A DNA stretch of 64,000 nt from Neurospora crassa OR74A. Taxonomy: Eukaryota > Ascomycota > Sordariomycetes > Sordariales > Sordariaceae. The notes beneath the pieces were generated by a model that was not told where the DNA came from, made no database searches, and saw only the letters and a program-made list of their open reading frames with translations. The DNA lies in the NCBI RefSeq assembly GCF_000182925.2, contig NC_026506.1, positions 496,001-560,000 of the forward strand, in the 5' to 3' direction. Positions 1-13,496 of this stretch are shown here, in pieces. The position numbers and the translations under genes were made by a program. Numbering within the stretch: the stretch's first letter is position 1; every line of letters starts with the position of its first letter.

Positions 1-874
1 CCCGAACAGCCCCCGCTCAAAGCAAGTACGCGATGCTGCCTGAAGGTGGACATTTTGTCATCGAGTCATTAGGTACCTACCTGGCTACATAGTCTATGGC
101 CAGTCACACCACAGCAATGTGTAGACCGTAGACTTAAAATGGAAAAAGAGCATTCCGATATTCTGATAGGGCTGAAAGTCTCCAATTAATACTTACAACT
201 TACGTTCATCAGCGGAGACGGTGAGAGACCAGGGTCTTAAGAGGTCTGTCTGTCTGTCTGTCTGGTTTAGGGGACCATCACATGCCCATGCCCACATCCA
301 ATGGCTGTAATGGGTAACGGGGAAAGCCTACTCGTTGACGATTCGGTCTGGGTGACTTGAAGTGTTTTCTTTTTCTTTTCTTGGGGGGCCTTTTTTCTTT
401 TGGCAGATATTAAGGGACCACTTACCGGTGATCCGTTTCGTTAGTGTAGGCGCCTAGAATGAGATTCGGTAATTGTTTTGATGATTCTTCAGCGTAGATC
501 GTACCTAATGTGACCTTACTAATGTATGGCCACGCAGCGAGAATTAATGCAGGTAGGGACTTGAGTCGTAGTGATCTCCATCAGTGAGAGAGACGTCAAT
601 CAGATGCTGCAACGTCGGGGATTGGTAATGTGTATTTCGCTCCCTTTTCTGTTCTTCTTGGGTGGGTTGCAGCACTGCCGTACCTCACTGCATGCGAGTT
701 ATGCCAGCAATTTCCTTCTCCCGTGCTTTGTCACAGCATGAGACTTCTCCCCGTGAGGGGAACGTGAAGATGTTTGTCGACGTGGCGCGACTAACGAAGG
801 CCTCATGACCAGCAAAAGTCTGCAAAATGAAGGCTTTTCTGAGGTTGAGATACATATACAGCGAGACAGCAACA

Positions 875-900
875 GTGTGTGTGTGTGTGTGTGTGTGTGG
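875..900. repeat. (GT)n microsatellite
   Basis: About 13 uninterrupted GT units, read directly. The threonine/histidine-rich frames that open across it on the minus strand are artefacts of the repeat. Confidence 0.9.
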
Positions 901-3900
901 GCAATGACATGATAATTTCGGAAAAACACGGCGGGACGGCTGTCAGCGTCTCATCCCGAGTCTGACTTTTCTGAATTGTGATCAAAAGGTCAACTGGCAA
1001 GCTAGGCATTGGATGATTCTCAAGGTGAGACACCCAAGTACATAATCATCAAGTAATTGCAATTTGCTTCCACTCGCTATCCGCCGTGACCAAAGGCCCG
1101 GTGAGACTAAGCGAAGGAGAGCGTTGAGATGCTGTACTTGTGGTGAGCGAGTACCTGTAAGAAAGGATCTTCAGGAACTTATTTGTTCCCTCCGTCAGCA
1201 CGGCGATCTGAGAAGTGATAGAAATAGACAACTGTCTAATGCCTAGGTAGACTACCTAGCAGTTGTGGGTGGTTGTGGTGGTGTGTGGTTGTCAGATGAT
1301 GGATGAGCTAGGGACCGGCGCGCAGCCGAATGTCACCCCCGGGGCCCGTCCCGTGATGCCCGCGCCGTTCTTTGCAGGTCAACGACGACCATCCGACCCG
1401 CCGACCGTTACCGGCCCAGGGAACGCCGCAACGGAGGGTTTAAGAACTCCACTTGGCTGAAGTATTCCGATGAAAATAAGAGCCAAAGATAAAATCGGAT
1501 ATTTTACCGATTATTCCGTTGTCGTCCACTATTTCACCGAGACACAACTTACCTTACTCGCTCCCCTCCCCACCGTTCGGTCCGTTCTAGTGTACCAAAC
1601 GTCCACCTGGCTTTCCATGTTGGTGGGAACGGGGATGGACCCTTTTGTTGTCCAACTCATCACGAGAACTTCCGACAACTTGTCGTGGCGAGCTTGCTTG
1701 AAAAGGGACCTTGGAAGTTGGACCTATGCATGAAGAAGACCTGTGATGTTCGTGGCCGTGCTTGCGTAGTGCTGATATTCGCCGCCGGTAACCATCATGG
1801 CGTTTCAAGACAGGCGTACGGAGTGTCCCAGAGCAGGGTAAGGAGGCTGAGCAAGTGGACAGAAAGGCGTCGCGTGACCTTGAACATGGTCGTGATGTCC
1901 GCCTGAAGCTCTGTTCTCGGCCTAGAAAAGTTTGCCTGCTGGCCTGCTGTGCTGTGGATGCCCGACGACCACGGGGGAGCGATGACGGGTTGCTGCGGGG
2001 AGAGTCTCGAGAACCATGCTCCGTAGCCGGTTGCGACTTCTTCATCGCCGCCGGTGACCAGTAGCTGAACACGTATTTGGCCGTCAAGGTGTTCTGCCAC
2101 GGGAAAGCTCGGGATGCGAAGTTGCAATGGTCACGATGGTTCGTCTTGCATTGACTCGGTGGTGAGGGGTTACCAGGCTCTGCTTACAGATCAGATTTTG
2201 ACAAGGCAGGCGGCGGGTCCACCCTAGGTACTACCTACCTACCCACGGCATCTACAGTACTAACAGCTTCAGGCCTATAATTACAACATATCTGTTAGTG
2301 ATCCCCAGCCCTAGCCTACAGGCTCCAGCGTGCGGCTTCAGCAGATACGCATGCTAGCCATGCAAACCAGGGGAGCCACGGCCAAATTAATTCAAAAGTT
2401 CTCCACGACAATGGATCCTCGACACGGCATCATCGTATGATGCAAATCACAAAAAAAAAAAAAAAAAACACAAAACACAAAAACCACGGGGCGGGGGGAG
2501 GGATCTGATGTGCAAGATTTGCGGGGTCTCCAGTCGGGCCTCCGGTTTGAGCGCGGGGTTGGCTTGTGAAGCTCATGCGGGGCGCGGAGGGCGCGTCTGT
2601 CACGGCCCCGGGTGTGAAATGGTAACGCAGGGAGGCCTCGACGAAACGGGGTCTGACTTGGAGGTCGATGATGATGCCGGCACAAGAATAGGTAAGATAC
2701 ACTAGTACATGGCATTTCTAACAATTTCCATCTCCCACAACTGCCGACGCCGAGATGGAAGTCTGGATGAAATCTGCCAAAGGGTGGCAACTCCCCTTGC
2801 CTAGGTAGCCCAGAGTGCCTCGTGACCGAAAACATATATCGTCAAATGACTGACTGGGGATGACTTCAGATGAGGAACGAAATCGCTTGAACCGCCGGTG
2901 CCGTTTCGGCTGTAGTGTACTCTGAAAGGACTCCATAGCATGCTATGTAATCCACGGCCTCATCTCCCACGAGCCACAACGCCATCTTGGAATTGCCGTA
3001 TGTAGCCTCAATTCCGGGGAGACAGGAGGGTGGGAATTGACGCGATTCAGGGTCCAAGGGTCATGCGTCATGTGGCACACTTGCCAACATTCCTAGCTTA
3101 GGGTCACTCAGGTCCCCATCTTTTTCTGACCTTTGCCCGTTCGAGAGGTTCGAATTTGCCTGCGCGTATCAGATGCTTTGATTACCAGACTGTTGGGCAC
3201 TTTGTTAGATCTTAGCCTTGTAGATCTTGAGAGCTTATTCGAGCAAGTGGTGTAGGGCGTTTTGGGGTAAACATAATTCCCCAAGACATGGACAGCAGAA
3301 AAAGTCGAGATCGTTCCCGACTCTCGGCGAGAACCTCACAAGTCACAGCCGGCGCTGCCTAGGCTTCCAGGCCGTGTCGCATCTCACTCAGCCTCAACTG
3401 AGAAAATACGTACGTACCGAGGAAGGGGTCTCACGTGCCACGACACTGCTGTGCGTCTTTTTGAAGGTTACCGTCTCCACTTTCGTCAGGCTCGTCTTTG
3501 TAATTTCTCTCGTCTCCTTGGGCGCTGGCTCGTGTATGTAACCTGATTCCACGGCATTAAACTTCGTATTATAACGGAATTGATTCGGCCTGTCTCGCAC
3601 CAACAAAACTTGAAATGCTTGCGAATGTCACAGCGGAATGATTCCTCTACGAACGTTGGTGATGTCTCATGTTGCGAGTGTTAAAACAGCGGATTTGGTA
3701 GTTTCCACTACAAAACGGATTAGTATTGGTGTCAGACGGATATTACCGTGCTCTTAGGCTCTGTTTGGCTGGATGGCATCTGAGTGCCAAAACGGAGCAA
3801 GGTGTCCATGTGCCGTTGAGCGAAAGTGGAATTCATGCCATGGAGTTGAAGGGATCTGGGCGAATTCTCTCCTTCTTGTTATTCTATTTTTTATTTATCT

Positions 3901-4602
3901 TTGTTTTTCGATAAAATATCAACATTGAAAAGTCTCAGACTTCGATCGTAAGTTACAATCCACAGTTCCACCGAAACCCCGGAATCATCCCACTTTTTCC
4001 CTCTCCCCATCGCCCTGACAGCCGGGGACATCAACAAGAAAAATGCCTTGCAAAGACTTGGATACCTTGGCCTTTGGATCGCCCTCCCAAACGGCCGGCC
4101 ACTTACCGTTGCGTATTCCACCCACGTGTTGCCCTTTCACTCCTCCATAGTGCTCCATCCGTTGTCGTGTCAACTCTAGTGTAGTGTAGTGTATCCAAAC
4201 AGAGTCGCGTGAGTACATTGCGTGAACACAGCCTGTTTGTGGCATTGCGCTTTGCTAGCCGCGCAGCAGCCGCGATGCCGCGATACCAGCCAGGTCCAGG
4301 TCTTCCTAATGAATTTAACCGGCGGCTGATGTTACCGAAGCTCTGGATCGGATTCTTTTTAGGCGTCTATAAGGTCACAATTGAACAATATCATGGATGG
4401 AAATCGCCAATGCAGTATGGTAAACTCCAGTACAGTATCTACACACCAGCCAGATCAGTGCCGCAATGTCAACCCGCATAACAACCGCAACTCGCAGGCA
4501 ACCGCAATTCAGGGACGTGACCTGCAGAGGGAAATAAAAGTTTTCACAGCAACGTGATGATCATAGCAATTCGCTTGCGTGGTATGTTGTACCAATACAG
4601 GT

Positions 4603-4629
4603 ACCAACCAACCAACCAACCAACCAACC
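4603..4629. repeat. (AACC)n microsatellite
   Basis: About six AACC units in tandem, in non-coding DNA. Confidence 0.85.
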
Positions 4630-6134
4630 CCTCGACAGGAATGGACAATCTGTTGTCACCTCATTGCCCAGGTCCAGGGCGTTGGTTCCTGGCGGAAAAA
4701 GCTGCAAATCCCAACTCGGCATGCAACTCGGCAAAAAGGCCCGAAAAAAAAAAAAAAACAGAGATCAACAGTTTCTTGTTTGCCTGTCTGTCTGACAGTC
4801 GGTCCCTGGACGTTACATTGGGCAGCCACACCACCACACGCAGACCGTCGGTCCGTCTGTCACCAGTGAGCACCTGTCGCTGTCTCGCTTGTCAGCTGCA
4901 CTGGTGTTGCCTTTGCCCTCGGCCAAGACGGAAGTGGAAGATCAGAGGTTGCGTGGGCTCACTGGGCGGAGAATGCCGCATATGGACCTGTAGTGTACGG
5001 ACATGGTGCGGCGTGGTGTGGGGCCGTGGTGGAGTGTCCCGGTAAGGTCTTGCGCCGAGAGGCCGCCGAAGGAAGGCCGGGAAAAAAAAATAAAAGTGGA
5101 TTGTTTTGAAAATGTGTGTCTGGATTTTACGGACGGACTAACTGCGGAGTACCACATGCAGCATCGGACAACATGGCCCGGAAGTCTCTCACCGGTCTCA
5201 GCTGGTTCGGATACCGCCGCCGCCAACAACATCAACGACGGACGGACACACTCTCGCAAGCGGCGGGAGTGCGTGCTTACAAAGGAAACTATCGATTTCG
5301 CGACATGAACAACAACAGCGCCGAACACCGCGGGAGAAGCAGTGGAGCCACCGCGGGAGAAGAGATGGAAAGTGCTAAGACGCCCGAAAATTCCCGGACT
5401 TGGCTGCCTTTTCCGGCTATGCCTTGGACGCTACACTACACTACGAGTTCACCTCTCGCGGATTTTGGATATCCCCATTTCCTATCGATTGTTCGGTATT
5501 CCTTTTTTGTCATTGCCGTATGCACTTGTTTTTAGTCGTTCGGCTGCACCAGTACTATCAAACTCGCCTTCGCTTGACCTTTTGAAACTTTAGTCGGTTC
5601 TAGACCCAAAAACACTACACTAACCCACAAGATGGCGAACTTCTCGAACATTTCCAACATCAGCTAGCGGAAGGCTAGGTACCACCACTCCTGCTATTAG
5701 CATCGCCATCATTATCAATTATCAAATCTGCGCTCTTTGGCCCTTCCACTTCCTTCTTTGCTCGCTTCCATCTATCCATCGCCCGCCGCCGGCCCGTCAA
5801 TCATCGGACATAGATTATGCATGTCAGTCCTGGTAACAACACAACTTGTTACAAAGAATCCGATAATGCTGTGATCGGCTCAAACTTTTCAATGAAAAGT
5901 TAGGAATATTTCGTTACATGCAGCCAAGCAGAATAGGTGGATATAATACGATTGTACCGCTTTAGCGCTGTATTAGTGTGGCGATGATTGTTTATGGTCT
6001 AGTTGGCCAAGACCTGCTTACTGCCCTATAAATGTCGTCTGAAAAACAAGGTTAAACTCCGCCGAAGTCTAGAACCTAGCTGTATTCCGACTTATACGTA
6101 AAATACTAGCCAAAACACGTCCCAATCTGAAAAG

Positions 6135-7480
6135 ATGAACGCCCAAGACGAATATTTGACCCCTCTAAGCAGTTCGAATGCTTTACTATTATCGTTATTA
6201 TTAAATAGCGAAAGTGAGGAGTAATAGAGTAGATTGGATAACCCGCTCTTACTCCTATTAAAGGATACTTTTAAGCTACCTAATAACTATAACTAACCGC
6301 TAACCTTCCTTACCCTCGATTTCGATAGTTAATTTATTTATTTAGCCGACTATAATCAAATCAATAATACCTAACCTTCTTAATTATATCTACTCAATAA
6401 TAGTTAATTAATTGAAATCTATAGCGATGTTATAACGGCTTCCCTAAGTAGTACCTAACTAATTCGAAATATTATTTAAAATAGAGAGTCGTTCCGAGAT
6501 ATACCCCCCCCTCCCTTAAAGAGGAAGCGAATACCCTTTAAGTTTAAGAGGGTTAAGAAGCTACGCCTATTGAAGAAGAGGATAAATTGGACTTAATTTA
6601 TAATTAATTTAGTAATAGTATAGTTTCTTAAATATAAGAACGAGAAGCTCTTTAATTCGACGTAGCTGAGGGACTATACTATAATATAGGAGCGAATAAG
6701 GATATTATACGTAGAGAAGTAGATTGAGTATATGTAGATTTAAAAGTATATTAAAATGAAATTTAATACTAAATAACAATAATATTATTACTAGAAGGAA
6801 ACTCTCTCGATTTTTAGTACGTCGCTAAATCCTAATACTAAATTGCCCGAGATATTTACGTATAATTGGAAAGTATTTTAGAACTAGAAAAATACTAAGA
6901 ATTATACTATCGACTAGCTTATAAAGACCCTATTTAGTAACGCCAAAATTTACTCTCAAATATTCTTTAGGACTAAGGCGGCTAGTAGGAGTATTGCGGA
7001 AGTAGGTAAATTATAGGTAAATAAGCTATCTAAAAATAATAATATTAATTTTAAGGATAATAATAGTAGTAGTAGAGAAGAAGTTGTATTATTTAGGGAT
7101 AATAAGGTTAAAGGTAACGATAATAAAATTTAAGAGATTACCTTACGCTTAATAAAGAAGTTTATTAGAGTGTAATAATATAGGAGGGATACTAATCCGA
7201 CTTAGACCCTATTGCTAGAAGGCGAAACTCCCCTTATTAATATAGGTACTAATAATATTATTCGAAGAAAGAAGGGTAGTGAAGTTGAGTTATTAGGTAT
7301 ATCGATAGAGAAGGCGGCTGCCTTATTATAAGCCCCTAAGTTAGCCGGATTTAACAATATAGTATTCGCCGTCGAAAGTTTATAGTACGAATTCTCTAAG
7401 TTAGAGGAGGAGGAGATAATAAATTATATTAATTATATTATAAACTACCCTCTCTTTGCTAGTACGTAATTGAAATTAAA
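6135..7480 (+). pseudogene. Degenerate second ORF of the Harbinger-like element
   Basis: A plus-strand frame opens with an ATG at 6135 (MNAQDEYLTPLSSSN) and stops after about 28 residues. Further protein-like stretches rich in Glu, Lys and Ser follow, interrupted by TpA-type stops, to about 7.48 kb. PIF/Harbinger elements usually carry a second, often Myb/SANT-like, ORF beside the transposase, and the position and orientation (convergent with the transposase) fit that. I cannot recognise a domain, so the identity is inferred from context only. Confidence 0.4.
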
Positions 7481-7522
7481 TAAGAAAATAAAGGAGGGGT
7501 ATATTAACTACTAAAAGGATTA

Positions 7523-7546
7523 AGTAGAGTAGAGTAGAGTAGAGTA
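7523..7546. repeat. (GTAGA)n pentamer run inside the dead transposon
   Basis: A short pentamer repeat. An inverse-complement run (CTACT/CTCTA units) lies at about 7805-7840, so the two could pair across about 260 bp between the two convergent dead ORFs. Confidence 0.6.
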
Positions 7547-8049
7547 TATAGATTAAAGGGGGTAGGGAGGGGAATAGTAGCTAGTAGTATAATAATTTAC
7601 TAAATTATAGTAAATATATAGATTTATTATACTAAACTCCCTATACTACTAAAATCGAATTATTTACTATACTATATAGATTTACTAGATTTACTAAATT
7701 TTAATTTAAAATCGTTAATTTTATAAAATAATCCAATCTTTTTAATAGTATAGCAAATAATTATATATAAACGTAGTAATTTAAAACCTCCCTTCCTTAC
7801 CCTATACTCTACTCTACTACTCTATTCTACTCTATATACAACCAATTACCTTACATCCCTCTTCTTTTTTAAATATAACTACTAATTCCTCTATATTAAT
7901 ATCGACGCGTACTATTTAATAGAATTAGAATAATAATTTCTTATAATACTCCGCGCCTTCAACTTCGCCTAATTTATTAACTATTACTCTCTCTTATTTA
8001 ATTAGTAGGGTTATTTTATATACTTTAAAATAAAGTTGTATAGTGTAAT

Positions 8050-9150
8050 TACTATATATACTACCCGTCTCTAATTCTTAAAACTATACTCAAATAGCGC
8101 TACCCTTACAATCTTCTACCGCTTTTTTAAATAATTAAAGATATTCTCTATAATAATTCGGATACGAGAGTAATGCAAATTATATAACTCTTTAGGGTCT
8201 TTTAATTGTACATCTATATTCTTCCAATCTTAAAAATAATATCTAATATTTAAATAGGGAACTATAATACCCTATCTTACGCTAAACCTAATATTAGTAA
8301 TATAGTATTAACTACGTAGGATATAAAATAAATATAAAAATACTTAAATATAAAGCGAAGCGTCGTTCGTCAAACCCTTTATACCGGTTAGTACGTACGT
8401 AAAAGAGTAGTCGAATTTTACGGCGGCGAATACGTTCTAGATTATCTATCCCTTTCAATCGTACTAGCAAAGTTAATCCTCCTTCTTAATATACGCTACG
8501 ATATAAGTACCGTCAATAGCGCCGATACAACTATTAAAAGTATTCAAACTAAGATCCAACTCGATAGTCGGATTTAAATAATTATTTGGTAGTAGTATAA
8601 TATATATAGTATATAGATATTTATATGCTACTAGTAAATTATTTATAATCTTTAATACTAAGCTCTAGCTAATTTAGAATTAGTATAAGGCGGTTCGCTA
8701 ATCCTAGTAATAAGCTAGAATATATAGAAATACTATTAATTTTTAGTATACTATTTAGTATTAATTGGGCGTTAGATTAGTATTCTCTTAAAGTTATTTT
8801 AATAATATATTAAAAGTAGGTCGGTTTATTTTAAAGAATTATTTAAATTGTATTAGCGAACTATAATAGATCTTATTAGCTAACTTTCTAGTATAATTTA
8901 GGCTATAGTATATAATTTCTAAATCCTTCTTCAGTTTATTTCGAAGGATAATATAGATTGCGGTAGCTATTATAAAGGCGAACGCAATTCGATTACGGCC
9001 TCCCGAATCTATTATAACTAATATTAAAGAATATAAAAGTATAGTAGTTACTATATATTATAGTTCTAGTAGACCGGTATACTATAATTGAATACGGCTT
9101 AATCGATATAGCGTTCGTTAATATAGTAGTCGTACTTATATAATACCCCG
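8050..9150 (-). pseudogene. Harbinger-like DDE transposase, destroyed by RIP
   Basis: This is the transposase relic inside the 5867-9472 element. In the frame containing GAIDGTYI (first catalytic Asp) the protein can be followed through QNVFA-like and FTYVLTG blocks despite many TAA/TAG stops. A frame downstream gives VPYLNIRYY, then PKELYNL, then a glutamate in IIENIF, which fits the catalytic Glu region of this family. The region expected to hold the second Asp is degraded to stops and cannot be read. Boundaries are approximate because no start or stop survives. Confidence 0.7.
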
Positions 9151-12100
9151 TACGCACTAAGACGAGAGAAACTTACGAAAACTTACGAAAACTTACAATT
9201 TTTCTGCTAGAAGTAGGGGGGGACCTACTTCTGAAATTTCGTCGTTTTCGAGCAAAAAACACTAAAAATCTGTTGATCTTTTACTATTTTAGGAAGGTGA
9301 GACACCTTGTATTAACGTGTACATTCTCTGAGTACCCTAGTTCTGACTTTTGAAGTTTTCTGGTGTTTTTTGCTGCCCAAGCTGGTTAGCGCTTAAAAAA
9401 ATTGACCTTGGCACCCAAAACCCCCTGTAACTCTCCAAACTTTTCATTGAAAAGTTTGAGCCGATCACAGCATAAAGTTTCGAGACGGCCCGACTTTTTC
9501 TTACTCTACTGCGTATATCCACTTGTCGCCCGCCGGAAGTGTTCCGTTCGGCCCAATCACGCTTGTCGAAGGGGGACTTGGCCTTGTACATACATACTTG
9601 CACGTGTAGGTTTCTTGGCGTGTACATACGTATGTATCTCTTTAAATATTTCGTTTCTTACTTATATTTGCGAATCTGCGATTGGTCGGTTGGAAGCTCG
9701 CAAGGCATGTACATGTCAGGTACTACGGTACGGTATGTTCCGATGTGACTTCTTCCTTTTCGACGTCTAATATTATAGGGACCTGATGTACAAGTGTATT
9801 TTGTATCGGAGAAAAAGGAAAATATACAATAGGTATTTGAGGAAGGATAGAACGAAACAATACATCCATCGGTCCGAGCTTATTATCGTTTGGAAATTTG
9901 GGACGGTACAAACGGGTCTCTATTGAGTATTTCTCTACGTGCAAGCAGGGTAAAAAGCAGGTGAGCATAACATACAAGCCGGCCGGTTATATCGTCCCCG
10001 TAGCTTTTTTTGCACCTTGGCTAGTCTTTTTTTTTGGGTTTGTAATGTGGTGAAGTACATAGGATAATCGCGATTTGATCTGAGATCCATCTCGGCTATG
10101 TGCTTGTTTTTCCCTCGTGTATCTGCATATATGGTACCTAGGTATCTACGTCCGCGCCGCGTTTTGTGTCCGACTAGCATTGCAGGTGAAGCATGCACGC
10201 ACTATGTATGTGTAAGTAGGGTAAGGTACCTTTACAGCCTTGTACTCTACCTTTGGCTGGCTGTCTGTCTTTCTTGGTCTAGACGACGGCGAGGTGCGTG
10301 AGGTACGTGTTGGTAGCCGACTCGAATCAACATTCTACCCCGGGAAACCGTCATAGGGTACGGAGATCATTGCCTTTTGTATCAAACAATAATATTTTTT
10401 GTCCGAATGGTTTTCATCATGTGCAAGAGGACTGCCTGACATGTCTACCGCACATGTGTCCATGTACGTATCTTTACCTACGGACGTAAGGCTATGTGCA
10501 GAGCCGACTGCAGCACACATGCACGCTCCGTATCCGATTCCGTGCACACGGGTTTTTGTTTTTGCACAATGACTGACACCTCTACTTCAACGTCAGTCAG
10601 TCTGTCTGTCAAGAAGACCCAATATTCGACCACAAGATGCCGTGAGACCAACAAGTACCAAACACAATATGTCATCGCACGACCTCTGGCGGCACGGTGA
10701 CACTATGCGTCCCCGGGAGTAGTAGTAGTAATAGTAGTAGTGTAGTGTATGTAGTGAGTGTGGTTCACATAGCAGAGGTCCAGACCGCAGACCAGGTTGT
10801 TCAACGTCAAGAATGCGGGGGTGGAGACCAGACGTAGTGACCCCGGAGACCCATCATAACGGGGACACAACATGGCGAACTGGTCGATCATCAGATCGGA
10901 GACTCAATTTGTTGACGACTAGCGACAGGAATCCTGAGGCTAGTAAGGCTAGCTGTGGACAGTTTCGCCTTGCGCCCCTTCTTTTGATACGAGCGGCGGG
11001 GAAGGTTTGGCGTTACAGTTGCATGTAGATAACCGTCATCAGGGCTGACTTGGGGGTTTCGCAATGATTTCTTTTTCGGTCATGTTTACCAGCTCAGCGT
11101 TTCTATTTCCTCGGTTTCAATGGATGTGTTTCTCTAACAACACGAAGTTGATATGTCGATGTTTTACCCCATTTGCGAAGTCGGAATTCCGTACGGGAAG
11201 GTGAAACATGTGGATATCATTCCGATGGTGATCAGTTCCTTCCGTTTAATGGATGTTACCATGGATGTTACAAAACGCAGCTTCCTCTTCTTGTCAAGTA
11301 CAGTTCCCTTCTCGTTGTTCCCCCGGGCCTTCGCCTCAAAGGACATTATTGACATTCTTCCAGACCAGTAGAAGGTAGTATGTATTGTATTTTACCAAAA
11401 ACGCTTCTGCGCGCAAATCGCTTACACGCAGCCATTCGCCATTCCTCACCAATACAAACCACCAGCTGTGCTTCTTCTTCTTCTTCTTCCTCCTCATACC
11501 TGATTTTAGGTACGCCGTTGGGCAGGAAGACCCCAATGTGTCGGCGGCTCCTTGCCTACGCAATTTACTCGGGGAAATGCCATTTCATCCACATGACCCC
11601 GAAAGGATTTCGTGCATGCCCGTTCGCAAAATCGTAGGACGGATCCGAAGCGAAGACGGGAACGGAAGGTACGGGTTCACTCCGGGGTCATTTCGCGACA
11701 AATTCCTTTTTCGGGGGAATCACCAAATGTTACAAACACCCCAAACACCGACCGAACCGAGGATCAAAAGGTTGCAATCCCGATATGGATAACATGGGCT
11801 AGAAATATGGGGAAAATTATGAAGCATTGAGGGGGGAATTTTTGAAATGAAAGGGACGGACGCATGGTAATCTATCCCACGTGTCTTGCCCGGTGGGACA
11901 ACCTATGCCATCTGGGGAAGTCGGAGATACCTAGCGTAGATTCCTAGGGGGCTGCGGTCAATTGGGTTGATAAGTACCTAAGTAGGTACCCGAACTGGGA
12001 TTTGGAAATGCGATGCATTTCTTGTGTCCTCTCTTCAAATGCATGATTGTTTCGTCATAGTTCGTCCGTACTTTCAGTCTCAACTAGACAAGTGAAGCTG

Positions 12101-13442
12101 AAAAGTTATCTCTAGTCAGGTTATTCAGCAAACCACACCTCCAGCCTGACTGACCTCGGATGTCGTCGTTGTCAGGGAAAAGAAAATACAAAAAGAAGCA
12201 AGGAAACTGAACGCTACCGAAAGCCAAGGAACGGATTTTCGTCTTCCGGCATGGTTACCTTAGTTTTCGAACACGAAGACACCACCACCATGGTATGTTG
12301 CCAAACCAAACAACGAAAAAAGAAAAAAGCCCAATAGGCCGAAAAATGAACAACAGCAATATAAGATTCGAAAAGAGAAGGAAAAAAAAAAAAGAGTGTG
12401 GTTGCAAGTCTTTCTACTGAACAGGGGTGCTTTACTGGTCGCCCTGGTATTTACTTTGTGGTCTCCTGTACTAGTAGCAGCACATCTTGCACAAAAGTGC
12501 GTGGAGCGTGGGGGACATGTGTATTAAACGCCCATAGTGCCTCGTTGAACCTGTAAACGCATGCACATTCACAAAGCAATACCATAGATGATTATAAAAC
12601 GGCCATGTTGGCGGGCTGCGACATTGCTTACACCAGCGCGAATGATACCTATGCATCTGTGGCAAATTTCAGGTGGTGGTTTTAGCTTGGAGTTTAAGCG
12701 AAAGAAACCGCCGTTTAGAAAAAAAAAACGGAAATAAGACAAATGCCGGTATATAGTTTGTCTGTCGGTATATAACTTAGTTAGTAGACTTGGCGAAGAA
12801 CGAACCAGTCCCTTAATGAATTTGGTAAATCCAGGGAACAAAGGGCAACAGAACGGGATAGCGTCCGGCACGCGATTATCACAAGGCTCATATGTTCTCT
12901 TTGACGGAGATCCCCGTGTAACTCGAACCGACCGAGAGATCGAAGTGCGCATGTTCAATTTCATCCAGATGTTCCAGACAATTATAGGTAACCAAAACAG
13001 TCTATTCCCCCCTTTGTGATGGAAGTCGACATTGGAAAAGTTATGGTATTGTCGAAGAGCGCACATGATAGCGTCCGTCCGTCCGTCCGACCGTCCAGGG
13101 CAGGTTTATCTTGTGTCAGTGGCAATCAAAAGATACATAGCTTAATTAAGTTCCTGTCTCTGTCAGTTGTCAGTTTTAATAGATGAACGAAAACGGAGGG
13201 TGCACAGCAGATCATGGAAGTGTAGAGGCAGCTACTACTAGCTCCCTGGATTTCTGTCCCTTTTGATTCAGAATTCAGCTGGTTAAGCTTAGCTGTCGTT
13301 CAGTTCCGTCCCACACCCGCGGAATAGAGCGAGAAATTTGCAGGATTGAACAGGTGACTTTTCGACCAACCAAATTACAGTTTCTCTTCTCCTGGACAGC
13401 ATGTCGAATGGCAGTAGCCCCCCTTTTCCCGTTTTCCCGCTT

Positions 13443-13446
<4 letters not shown>

Positions 13447-13496
<50 letters not shown>
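13447..13496. repeat. Poly-T tract, 50 nt
   Basis: Fifty consecutive T residues. No adjacent inverted repeat or target duplication was found, so a retroposed poly-A tail is not supported. Confidence 0.95.

Larger units (their letters stand above)
1..5863. other. Intergenic region without a supportable gene
   Basis: Open frames here are short, overlap on both strands, lack fungal-like codon bias and join to no recognisable domain. The stretch holds simple repeats: a CTGT run at about 244-263, a GT run at about 875-900, a short poly-A at about 2451-2468 and an AACC run at about 4603-4629. Several TACCTA/TAGGTA motifs occur, for example near 70, 1245 and 2225. I see no tRNA or 5S rRNA. Confidence 0.6.
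5867..9472 (-). mobile_element. RIP-inactivated PIF/Harbinger-type DNA transposon, complete ends
   Basis: The two ends carry a 35-bp perfect inverted repeat (5867-5901 and 9438-9472) that starts TGCTGTGATCGG. A TAA trinucleotide flanks it on both sides (5864-5866 and 9473-9475), the TWA-type target duplication typical of PIF/Harbinger elements. The interior is very AT-rich, saturated with TpA and full of stops, as RIP leaves it. Minus-strand translation still shows a Harbinger-like DDE transposase: GAIDGTYI around 8497-8523, a following block reading FTYVLTG, and PKELYNL with IIENIF and YLKKR around 8118-8210. The total length of 3606 bp suits an autonomous element. The last 300 bp before the right end are less AT-rich. 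It is certainly dead. The family call rests on the joint evidence of target duplication and transposase motifs. Confidence 0.85.

Noticed and set aside
3130-3160. GGTTCGAAT word resembling a tRNA T-loop
   Set aside because: No acceptor or anticodon stem could be built around it; no tRNA is supported anywhere in the window.
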